Shown here piece after piece: positions 1 to 8,649 of a DNA stretch of 64,000 bases. Origin of the DNA: Actinostola sp. cb2023. Its lineage: Eukaryota; Cnidaria; Anthozoa; Actiniaria; Actinostolidae. The stretch is taken from positions 79,501 through 143,500 of the forward strand of contig JAUJYZ010000610.1 of assembly GCA_033675265.1 (NCBI GenBank), given 5' to 3'. The position numbers were made by a program, and so were the translations under genes. Numbering within the stretch: position 1 is the stretch's first letter; each line of letters opens with the position of its first letter. Under the pieces are notes generated by a model. The model saw nothing but the letters and a program-made list of their open reading frames with translations. It did not search any database and was not told the origin of the DNA.

Positions 1-172
1 GAATTTCAATTATAAACGAATAATATGGTCCACGAAAGATCAAACAAACTAAATCCGTCGTTAACTTTTTAGTTATATGCATTTATACGAGGAAAATTGC
101 AAAAAACCTTGAATTTGAGCCCATGTTTGTATGTACTAGAATGTGGGGGCGTGCCAGAGAAATTCTAGCTGA
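1..172. other. Non-coding edge
   Basis: I see no gene or clear repeat here. If the retroelement at 173-952 continues leftwards on the minus strand, this would be its downstream side, but no open frame carries on into it. Confidence 0.4.
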
Positions 173-686
173 CTACTTGTGACAAATCTTTCCCGATGGG
201 TCCAACATCTTTAACAGTGACTCGCCGCCTGCTTCAGGGTTGAATCCTATGAGTTTTGTCTTTGCTTCTCCCTGGAGGTACTTTCGTATTTGCTCAGCGA
301 TCACCTCTTCAGTACAAGCTGCCATTGATCGTCGATTGTACTTCGTAACGCCATATTCAACGCCTTTGTTTTGCTCTTCAAACCCATGGAACTGAGAGAA
401 CTGAGGTCTTTTAAAAAAATACTTGAACCGCTGATTGTGGGTTCTTTTGAAGGCCTTGAAAATGTTTTGCCTGTACAAAGTCCTCGGATACGTCGGCATT
501 ACAACGGTACTTCAGGAAGGAGGAAAGCTGTGTGAATTCTGACTGGAAATGTTTCAGTTCATAGGAATATTTATCCTGGTAAGCCTCTTGTAGTTCATGC
601 AATGTCATACCGTCTTCGTTGGCTGTTAAGATGTCGGTGACTCGTCTTGTCTCGATGATGAGCAACTCTTCGGCTGGAAAGTCCAT
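173..686 (-). pseudogene. LTR-retrotransposon gag fragment with LOTUS/OST-HTH-like start, frameshifted
   Basis: A reading frame starts with Met at 686, 16 bases after a tRNA-Lys-type primer site, and runs to about 411. A second minus frame (to 173) takes over somewhere in 411-499, so the coding is broken by a frameshift. The first ~50 residues have the pattern of OST-HTH/LOTUS domains: a hydrophobic helix, a turn DGMTLHEL, then EAYQDKY and a second amphipathic helix. The second frame carries a short charged region (EQIRKYLQGEAKTKL). Position directly behind LTR and primer site makes gag the natural reading. I do not recognise the family, and protease or RT are not present in the window. The LOTUS call is pattern-based and only moderately sure. 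Confidence 0.45.
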
Positions 687-701
687 GTTTGGTTTTGGTT
701 G

Positions 702-721
702 AAGTCCCTTATCGGGCGCCA
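702..721 (-). promoter_or_regulatory. Primer binding site, tRNA-Lys type
   Basis: Read on the minus strand, TGGCGCCCGATAAGGGACTT matches the classical tRNA-Lys primer site except at two adjacent positions. It lies two bases after the end of the LTR at 724-952, the standard position for priming minus-strand DNA synthesis. Confidence 0.7.
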
Positions 722-723
722 AA

Positions 724-952
724 TGTAGTCCAACGTGTTACTATATAGGCTAGTAGTCGACTGAGTGTCCGACTTCAACCAAATGTCCAAAACTTTTAAT
801 CAATATGCCACAAAACGGTTCACATAACTAACGACTCTCAATAAGATACAACAACATCACACGCGCCATAGCGCGATATACTTACGCGTTACCGTTTAAA
901 ATGTCCAACTGTCAAATATTTACTATAGTACTAAATCTTGTCCAATACTACA
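724..952 (-). repeat. 5' LTR (229 bp) of the element at the left edge
   Basis: The segment is bounded by TGTAGT...ACTACA, with related ends (TGTAGTCCAA on one side, TTGTCCAATACTACA on the other), and the primer site follows immediately. The outer boundary is inferred from the TG/CA rule only, because the partner LTR lies outside the window. Confidence 0.55.
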
Positions 953-2188
953 CAAGTCTAAATTAAAATTATACTAAAATAATTATTCAGTTCATGCTCA
1001 GTGATTATGGTGACCGATAATCACTTCGCCTTCGGCGAATAATTGTTAAATAAAAGTAGGGTAGTCCCTTCAGTAGAAAAAGCTACTGCTATCACGAAGA
1101 GCCCTAAGTAAATATTTACAAGATAGATAGATAATTGAATGATGATGTAGACGGATGTATGCATAATGTCCTTAATAATATAGATGCAATAATACTCAAT
1201 TCTGATTGGTTGAGCACTGCCATGTTTATTTTGTATAGTGTGCAAAAAAAAAGTAATTCGATGCAAAAAGTTGTTAATTCGGTGCAAATTACTTTGATTG
1301 CTATGGAATCGAATGGGGTATTTTTGTAAGAAAATGTTCTCGCCTTTCAAAAGATGTCGGCTGACCGGGAATGATTCCCAAATCTAAATGAAGAGGCTGT
1401 AATTCAATGCGTAAAAGCTGTAAAAGTTCAAATCAAATCACTGTTCTAAGATCGGCGATGTCCAGCTGACGGCCACAGAAGTCAGAAGCGAGAAAAGCTA
1501 GCTGGATGACTACGAAGAGGGCGACGAATGTGAATTGAGAGAGCTTACCTTTAGCCACTACATCAGTCATCTACTACCAGAAGAGCAAGCTGAAGAAAAT
1601 GCCAACTGATAAACCACCCATTCATATTAGTCCATCATATCAACCCTGTTGTTGTCCATCATGTCGTTCGGCAACGAAAGAGCCAACGCCGAAATGCTAC
1701 TCGATCCGACGATCGGCAGAATTTCTTGAACCAGTCTTTTCGGTCAAAACAGGCATGATAGACTGACATCACTTTTCCAAGCCAGTGCTACAATTGCACT
1801 ATCACATTTAAAGTCGGACAGAAGTCGATTTCCTGAGTGAAATTGTGTAGTTTTTTTACACTCAACTGACTTGTGTTTCTTTGAAGTTTGATCATGGCCG
1901 TGTCTGTGATTTTGAACGCACGAGGTCCCGATCTAAACTTGTAACATTTCAATTCAACTTAAATTGTTTACCAGCTTGTCATAGTGTAAATGATTATAAT
2001 ACTGAAGTACATGATAAACAGTTCCTTTCGTTGAGGACTTTTAAGTATATAGAACACTGTTTTGATACCGACTCGGCTCTTTTATAAGTCTACCTAGTTT
2101 TTGTACAATCTCAACACGGTTGCTTGTCACGGCTTTGTTCAATAAAAACTCACCAGTTTGACATTGATGTTTTTGATATTATTAAAAA
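953..2188. other. Intergenic, no gene seen
   Basis: All frames are short. A small hairpin lies at about 1015-1050 (stem around ATTATCGCC-like bases with a CTTC loop). Nothing else is supported. Confidence 0.4.
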
Positions 2189-2352
2189 GGTAATCATTAG
2201 TATGCTCGTACAATAAACGATTAATAGTGCTCGTGATGTTTAAAAATCCCACAAATTGCACTCGCCTACGGCTCGTGCAATTTTTGTTAGGATTTTTTTA
2301 AACATCACTCACACTATTAATCGTTAATTGCACTCGCACACTAATGATTACC
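2189..2352. mobile_element. Palindromic MITE
   Basis: Arms starting GGTAATCATTAGT and ending ACTAATGATTACC fold back on each other almost throughout. Inner stem pairs include GATTAATAGTG/CACTATTAATC and GATGTTTAAA/TTTAAACATC. The centre reads GCACTCGCCTACGGCTCGTGC. No coding capacity. Confidence 0.7.
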
Positions 2353-2892
2353 ACTACTTATTTCTCCACAGGTATTTGCTGCAAACTAACGCAAAGAGCG
2401 TCACATATGAAGTGGTTTATAGCAACAGAACATTGTATCAGTTAACAATGTAAGCTTTGTTTTAAGTTAACAGGGAGTACAATAGGAGAGAGGGAGCCAC
2501 CCTTGAGGTATCTCCGATCCTGTGATATCTTCGTCTTGGCGTGATTTGTCTCAGTGTATTCTTTTCATATCTTCGCAATTTATGAAGCGATCTTTTCCAA
2601 ACTTCACATTTTTACTCATTTCAAGCTCTTTCCAGTTATGATAATCATTTTTTTGTACTATGTCTCCTATAAGTTTTGAAATTATGTGATAAACCCTCAT
2701 TACTTCAAAATAAACCCCCTCATCATTGTTTGAAATGAGAATGGCTTCATGATTAGCACGACGTCTGAACTACGTCTGATCGTCTGACGTCTGACGTCTG
2801 ATCCACGCATGTGCACAAACCTGCATAGAACAATTGCTCATTAATTATTAATGAATATCATAATAATATTTCAACGTTCCATTGTTGAACTA
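2353..2892. other. Intergenic with short CGTCTGA repeats
   Basis: The only structure noticed is a run of CGTCTGA-like heptamers at about 2760-2805. No gene is supported. Confidence 0.4.
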
Positions 2893-3084
2893 TACACCTG
2901 TTTTCAAAAACGTTGCCATTTACAAAATACCAAATAGTAAAAAATAGTAGAATGGAATTAATTAGAGAAACAATGAGCCAGAGTTCTGCAAGATTGAATA
3001 TCTTTTGTTTCTCTAATTAATTCCATTCTACTATTTCGGCTATTTTGTATTTGTAAATGGCAACGTTTTTGAAAAACAGGTGTA
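2893..3084. mobile_element. MITE with TACACC-type terminal inverted repeats
   Basis: The element begins TACACCTGTTTTCAAAAACG and ends with its reverse complement, flanked by TA on both sides as expected for Tc1/mariner-type insertion. The arms pair for about 75 bases; the inner arm has ATAGTAGAATGG/CCATTCTACTAT. Its terminal ~22 bases are related to four other MITEs in this window (18653, 31873, 35285, 48440). Confidence 0.75.
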
Positions 3085-3159
3085 TATAATCTATTTGTCT
3101 AAATTTAAATTAAAGATATCCAACTGTGGAATCAAATGCCTTGTCAATTCATCAAGTTG

Positions 3160-3430
3160 ATATAACTGTGGCCAACAGTTTAAGACGTGCAGGTTTCCAG
3201 TGTGACGGTATACGTAGCAGTAGCTTGTATAAGTGTACTCCATGCATGTATGGGAGATATATTACCCAACAGTTCAAATGCGAAGATTGTCCAGCAGGTA
3301 CAACGTTCTTCATGCATGACTTGTGTAACTATAGCGGTAGCTTGTATACGTGTGTACTCCATGCATATGCATGTATGGGAGATATAATCAGTTCAAATGC
3401 GTAGATTGTCCATCAGGTACAACGTTTCTT
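3160..3430 (+). pseudogene. Ephrin-receptor-like (GCC2/GCC3) Cys-motif remnant, tandemly duplicated
   Basis: The plus frame around 3220-3315 encodes CTPCMYGRY followed by FKCEDCPAGTTF, the spacing of ephrin-receptor-like cysteine motifs found in extracellular proteins. About 120 bases on, a second copy repeats the DNA (CTCCATGCAT...ATGGGAGATATA, then CGTAGATTGTCCATCAGG) with small indels that break the frame. It could be a degraded exon or an exon of a gene not otherwise visible. No splice sites convinced me. Confidence 0.3.
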
Positions 3431-4054
3431 AATGCCTTAGCTTTGTCGTATTTATATTTCCCATTTCATTTCATTTCATTTCAGACCACGTGTCATTTCC
3501 CTTAGTATTAAAGGTGTTTCTCTATCGGTAAAGCTTGAGAAGAGACAAAAAATATGTCACCCGTAAAGCATATGTTTTGACATCTTGGAATGAATTGAAT
3601 TTGAAACCCAACGGTCACGTTGGCTGGGAAATACGAATATGTGTTTGGTAAACGGTATCACGTTTCCACTGACTCTTTCGAGACTCTTGGTCTAGTATGG
3701 CGATACTTCATGTTTACAAACATTAACATTGTGATGTTGACGTGCCAACCATTTCCACAAAAACGTTTCACACGTTGCTTTGTTTTAATCGATCTCTGCT
3801 TGGCACACGAATGACAAAAGCTGACGTCACATCGCTATCGCTATATTAACCATAGCATAGAAAGAGAATGGGAGGCACCAGAATCCTTTGTTGTCTTATC
3901 TGTGAATCATGCTCGTGAGGGGCTCGGATGAAACGTCGGAGAACTTCTGGGGCGTGAGACAATGCTGGCTTCTGATTAACCCTATTTTTTTTGCCACGAA
4001 AAAAAAATAGGGCCAATAAGAGCTCAGCCATATTTTCATTCATTTAAAAACGGA
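3431..4054. other. Intergenic, no gene seen
   Basis: A short ATTTC tetrad/pentad run sits near 3460-3482, and an A-rich/T-rich inverted pair (CCTATTTTTTTT / AAAAAAAATAGG) near 3980-4013. No gene is supported. Confidence 0.4.
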
Positions 4055-4084
4055 AGCCGTTGGCAAAAATCAGTGATGACAGCT
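4055..4084 (+). pseudogene. OTU-domain remnant, left part
   Basis: Just outside the left LTR of BEL-1 a plus frame reads LAKISDDS, which fits the segment of OTU cysteine protease domains that precedes the LYG motif. The continuation (YGETNYHMDVR) is found at the opposite end of BEL-1 at 11576. The upstream part holding the catalytic Cys is not recognisable. The short length makes this tentative, but agreement of both flanks supports it. Confidence 0.4.
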
Positions 4085-4415
4085 TGTAGGTGCATGAGGC
4101 GTTCTTTGGGATATACTATAACTTGAATACTCGCTCTTTCTGATGTATACATTCTTTGTGTTCTTTTAATACATGTTATCGGTCGCGAAGCGGTTTACAA
4201 ACTGTAATGGTAAATATAAGATGACATTCACTAAACGTTTGAAGCATCTGAAAATAGAAAGGACTTACATTATATTCTCCTGGCTTTACGTCCTACATTC
4301 CTTAAACCTCGACTCAACTGTCCCTTCAACCATGGCCGACTCTCTCGTGCTCTCTCGTGCTCTAACCTAGGCCCTCTCGGCCGGATCATGCCCAGGCCTG
4401 TCTGCGGCAGTAACA
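4085..4415 (-). repeat. BEL-1 3' LTR
   Basis: On the plus strand it runs TGTAGGTGC...GCAGTAACA and matches 11248-11575 apart from a T and a CC indel. Transcription is leftwards, so this is the 3' LTR. Confidence 0.9.
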
Positions 4416-6433
4416 TTCCCGGTCCCTAAACCTGACAATGGTTTACCCTTAAAATAAACTACTATAACCTTTAAACTCAAACAATGTCTATAATGTCTAT
4501 TGTTCTTCCTTTGCCAATAACACCACAAGTTTGTTGGCTGGGCGTCTTAACTCGGTCTTCTGGGTCCTCACGACTGCAGATCGGACTAAGCCTTGTGCGT
4601 CTGGTTCAACTTGTACGATGACTCCCATTGACCACGATTGCGCGAAGCATTCTCATCCTTGATTATCACGACGTCTCCGACTGTCAAGTTACGTCCAGGG
4701 TTTTGCCATTTGTGACGTTGTTGCAAGCGTTACCAAGTACTCCTTTTTCCAATCGTGTCCAGAAAAGGTTTGTCAAATATTGCACTCTCCTCCATCTGCG
4801 TTTCATGTAGACATCACCTTTCTGGAGTTCCCAGGGGGAGGTACGATAACAGCTGACTTTGTCGTCAAGAGGTGACTTGGGGTTAATGGTTCTAAGTCGT
4901 CGATGTCGTTAGAGATGAAGGTTAGTGGTCTGGAGTTAATGACAGCTTCTACTTCACACATTAAGGTACGCAGGGACTCGTCGTCAAGGCGATTCCCATG
5001 CTCCTGCAGAAGACCAGCGAGCACCTTCCTTGTGGTTTGGATTTGCCTTTCCCATACGCCACCCATGTGGCTCGCGGCAGGTGGATTAAAATATCCAGTC
5101 GATCTCTTGCTTGCGTAGTTTGTCTCTTATCTGACCATGGTCCATCTCTTTTTATGGCTTGACGGAGTTCAGCCTGAGCACCAACAAAGTTGGTCCCGTT
5201 GTCGCTTCTGATCGTCCGCACTGGACCACGGCGAGGCAATGAACCTCCTGAGTGCTTGTATGAAGGAGTCAGTCTCAAGGGAGTTTGCGATCTCGATATG
5301 GACTGCTCTACTCGCCAAGCAGGTGAAAAGGGCACCATAACGCTTTACTTCCTTCGACTTTTCGACCGGTCTTGATGATGTATGGTCCGAAGTAGTCCAC
5401 ACCGGTAAACGTAAACGGTGGGGCTGGTGTGACTCGTTCCTTTGGTAAAATCGGCCATCTTCTGTTGATTTGGCTTGCCACGACTTCGTCGACAAATTAC
5501 GCACTTTGAAAGTACGTGGCGCACAGCAGCGTTAGCACTGATGATCCAGTACCTCTCTCGTAGTCTAGAAAGGACGTGACCACGACCGGTGTGACCCAGG
5601 ATCTTGTGAGCCTCTTTGATGATGAGTGCAGTCACGTGGTTCTCTCTGGGTAAGATGATTGGGTGCACGCTGTGTGGAGGCAGGTTCGCTCTGCTCATGC
5701 CGGCCTCCAACAGCGCAGCGTTTCCTGGTCTAGATACGGATNGTTTCGTTCTGTCGTGCAATCTTCCACTTCGTTGATTCGGTCCAGGACTTGTATTTCA
5801 CGGCCATACGCCTGTGATTGGACATATGAACAATGGCAAGTTCAGCTTCTTGGAGGTCTTGAACTGTGAGTTGCGAGGATTGGTCATCGGTGGCAGTTTG
5901 GAGTTTCGTTTCTTCGCTAGCGTTGGTTGCGACCTTGATCCTTTTCTGTGCTCGTTCTCGCAGAATCTTTCGTACTCGTAGGGAAAAACGGCCACAGCTT
6001 TCTTTAAACGATACCAATCTGAGTAGTGCCTTATTAGTTTGTCCACTGAAGCAGCTGAATGGTCAACTAAGGTAGCGTGACTAGATGCTGCGCATGTGGC
6101 TCCTTTAACCTCTGGGTCGTCCTTTTCCACTTCACCCATGCTGAAACGGTTGCTCAGGCCATTCGTGCTCTGTCAACAATAGAAACTTGTCCGTTGAGCC
6201 ATCGTTTGTTGTCAAGAAGAGACTGGGCGCCCAATCCGCGTGACGCGTCGTCGGCAGGGTTTTCCTTTGTGTCAACATACCTCCATTGACCGACGTCTGT
6301 CAAATCTCGAATTGTTTGGACACGGTTCGAGACGAAGACCTTGAATCTTGTTTGTTGATTTGCCAATATAGCGGAGTTACCGTGGTAGAATCTGTGTGGT
6401 ACGTGAAACTTGGGTTTTCGTCTAACTCCGACT
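4416..6433 (-). pseudogene. BEL-1 pol 3' part: RNase H end, integrase, DUF5641 (frameshifted)
   Basis: Conserved pieces appear in sequence order but in changing minus frames: RNase H pieces around 6290-6430 (WRYVDTKENPADDASRG), a linker, the integrase zinc-binding region (GHTGRGHVLSRLRERYW, CVICRR) at about 5480-5650, integrase core pieces ([11 protein letters not shown] near 5200; GGVWERQIQTTRKVL near 5050) and a DUF5641-type tail to about 4520. At least six frame changes and some stops interrupt it. An ambiguous base at 5742 lies inside. Real decay and poor consensus quality are both possible, and the near-identical LTRs favour some assembly error. Confidence 0.8.
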
Positions 6434-8635
6434 TCAGCAAATGTCCATACGGGTAGATACTGTGGCTGCAGTAAGCTCTAGGCGTGGTATCGTCATGGTC
6501 TTGATCGGCGCCAGACGAGCCTTTCCCATCAGAAATGCGCAGTGAGTGCGGTTTTCATTATCGCACTGGCGCAAGTAGGCGACGGCTCCGTATCCGGTTG
6601 AACTGGCATCTGAAAAGACATGTACTTGCTGGGAGATGATCTCTCCAAACTCTGAGGGTGTGAGGCAGCGGTTGAGAATTAGTTGCTCCAACAAAGGGAG
6701 TTCTCTTTGCCACTTGTCCCATCTTACTAGGTAGTGTTCAGGTATTTCAGCATCCCAACCGACAGCCTTTTCACAGCAAAGTTCTTGAAGCAGTTTCTTT
6801 GCCACCAATGTGAATGGTGACAAGATACCGAGGGGGTCATAGATCGACGATACTGTGGATAAGATACCTCTTCTCGTTAATGACTTATTGCTGACTGTTA
6901 TGCGGAATTTGAACTGGAATATGTCTGTCTCCACGCACCATTGTACCCCCAACGCGCGCTCTATTGGCAAATCATCGCACTCTAAATCCAGAGACTTTAC
7001 TTCTTTAGAGCGGTGTTCCAGTGGGATTGATTCCAGGACGTCACGGTCGTTACAGATGAACTTGGTGAGGTTGAAGCCTCCTTGTGCACAAGCTTGACGA
7101 ATGTCATTTACAAGTTCAATAGCTGTTGCTTTGGTTTTGACTGATCGTAGACAGTCATCTACATAAAAATTCCTCTTTATTGTATCTGTGACTTCAGAGT
7201 CGTACTCCGATTCGTTATCGTCGCATATCTTCCTTAGTGCATAGTTAGCAGAACTTGGTGACGAGACCGCCCCAAAGAGATGGACAGTCATTTGATATTC
7301 TTGCAACTCTGCATCTAAGTTACCATCTGGCCACCAAAGGAATCTAAGGAAGTCGTACTGGTTCTCTGGTATGCGCACTTGATGAAACATAGCCTCTATA
7401 TCGGCCATGAAGGCGATGGGGTTTTGCCTGAAACGAGTGAGAACACCCACCAATGAATTGGTGAGGTTCGGCCCTTGTATCAGTTTGTCGTTTAGTGACA
7501 CTCCGTTGTGCTTTGCACTACAGTCAAACACTACCCGGATTTTATTGGGTTTTTGGGGGTGGTACACGCCATGATGTGGCAGGTACCACACCTTGCCTGG
7601 CTTTGCATCAGTTGACTCTTTGGGTACCTTTCTTGTGTATCCCTTTGCGATAGTGGTGTTAATGAAGTTGGTATAGTCTCGATGGTACTCATCATTGCGT
7701 AACATCTTCTTCCTCTGCCAGCCAGCTCGTTTCTCCGCTTGTACTCGGTTATTGGGCATGACTACGTTAGGGTCTCTGAAGGGCAATGGAAGCTCATAGT
7801 GTCCATCGACGCGACGAGTGCCTTGATCGGCGATGCTCAGGAACTCTTTATCTTCCTGTGATAAACTGCTATCGTCGGATGTCGAGGAGTGGTCGTTGAA
7901 GTCGAGCTCGAACATAGTCATAACTGACTGCGGGGTTATGACCTCTTTGATAGACTCTAGTTCTTGAACTGTTATTCTGTGACTAGTGGCGTTGCAACCC
8001 TGTGATGTAGCTTGTGGTTGTATGTGTAGTGGTCCACTAACCGTCCACCCATGTCTTAGACGCATTGCAAAGGGTCCTTTACCTCCGCTGGGAAGTACTT
8101 CCAATGGCTCAAGCGCGAGGGGGCAGTTACTACCGATGAGCACACCCACGTCAACGTCTGGTATAAGCTCAGGGATCTTCTTGGAGATGGTGCGAAGGTT
8201 GTCAAATTTGCTTACCACTTTGGGAGTGGGTATCTGTTCCTGACTGACAGGTATTTCATGACGTGTGTAGCAACGAGCTACTTCTACAGGATTATCATTG
8301 TTCAAGTCTGTGATGATTAATCCTTCTACAATAGAGCTTTCTACAGAACTTTGGCCATGCATGGTTCCCAGCTGCAGGGTAGTCTTTATTCCTTCGACTG
8401 CTAACTGTTCCTTCAGGCCTTCAGTTATAAAACAGCCTGAACTTCCGTTATCATAGAGGGCGTACGTCGTGACAGTATCAGTCCCATTCTTGATCTTGAC
8501 CTTAACTGGTAGGATGGCGTGTAATATGACGTTGTTGTTCGTCTTTCGTGCACAACGCGAATCTTTATCGACGTCTGTACACGCACTGCTTACACTCGTT
8601 GAAGCGACTTGCTTGTTGTCTTTCGCTTGACCCAT
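6434..8635 (-). CDS. BEL-1 pol: DUF1758 protease, reverse transcriptase, start of RNase H
   Basis: This open frame of 733 codons carries a retroviral-type aspartic protease (active-site motif DNGSS near residue 60) within a DUF1758 region that includes LLIGSNCPLALEP-type sequence. The RT follows, with ADIEAMFHQV near residue 410 and the catalytic YVDD near 490. RNase H begins with FSDAS near 676 and IPRLELTAA near 720. The Met at 8635 is probably not the true start: the frame is open upstream through a CNKSHPTALH-like knuckle end, so pol is likely made by frame change from gag at the A7 run (8685-8691). The frame ends prematurely in RNase H, since conserved TDS-containing sequence continues in another frame. 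Confidence 0.88.
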   Translation of the reverse strand: MGQAKDNKQVASTSVSSACTDVDKDSRCARKTNNNVILHAILPVKVKIKNGTDTVTTYALYDNGSSGCFITEGLKEQLAVEGIKTTLQLGTMHGQSSVESSIVEGLIITDLNNDNPVEVARCYTRHEIPVSQEQIPTPKVVSKFDNLRTISKKIPELIPDVDVGVLIGSNCPLALEPLEVLPSGGKGPFAMRLRHGWTVSGPLHIQPQATSQGCNATSHRITVQELESIKEVITPQSVMTMFELDFNDHSSTSDDSSLSQEDKEFLSIADQGTRRVDGHYELPLPFRDPNVVMPNNRVQAEKRAGWQRKKMLRNDEYHRDYTNFINTTIAKGYTRKVPKESTDAKPGKVWYLPHHGVYHPQKPNKIRVVFDCSAKHNGVSLNDKLIQGPNLTNSLVGVLTRFRQNPIAFMADIEAMFHQVRIPENQYDFLRFLWWPDGNLDAELQEYQMTVHLFGAVSSPSSANYALRKICDDNESEYDSEVTDTIKRNFYVDDCLRSVKTKATAIELVNDIRQACAQGGFNLTKFICNDRDVLESIPLEHRSKEVKSLDLECDDLPIERALGVQWCVETDIFQFKFRITVSNKSLTRRGILSTVSSIYDPLGILSPFTLVAKKLLQELCCEKAVGWDAEIPEHYLVRWDKWQRELPLLEQLILNRCLTPSEFGEIISQQVHVFSDASSTGYGAVAYLRQCDNENRTHCAFLMGKARLAPIKTMTIPRLELTAATVSTRMDIC

Positions 8636-8649
8636 TACGTTGAAGTTGT

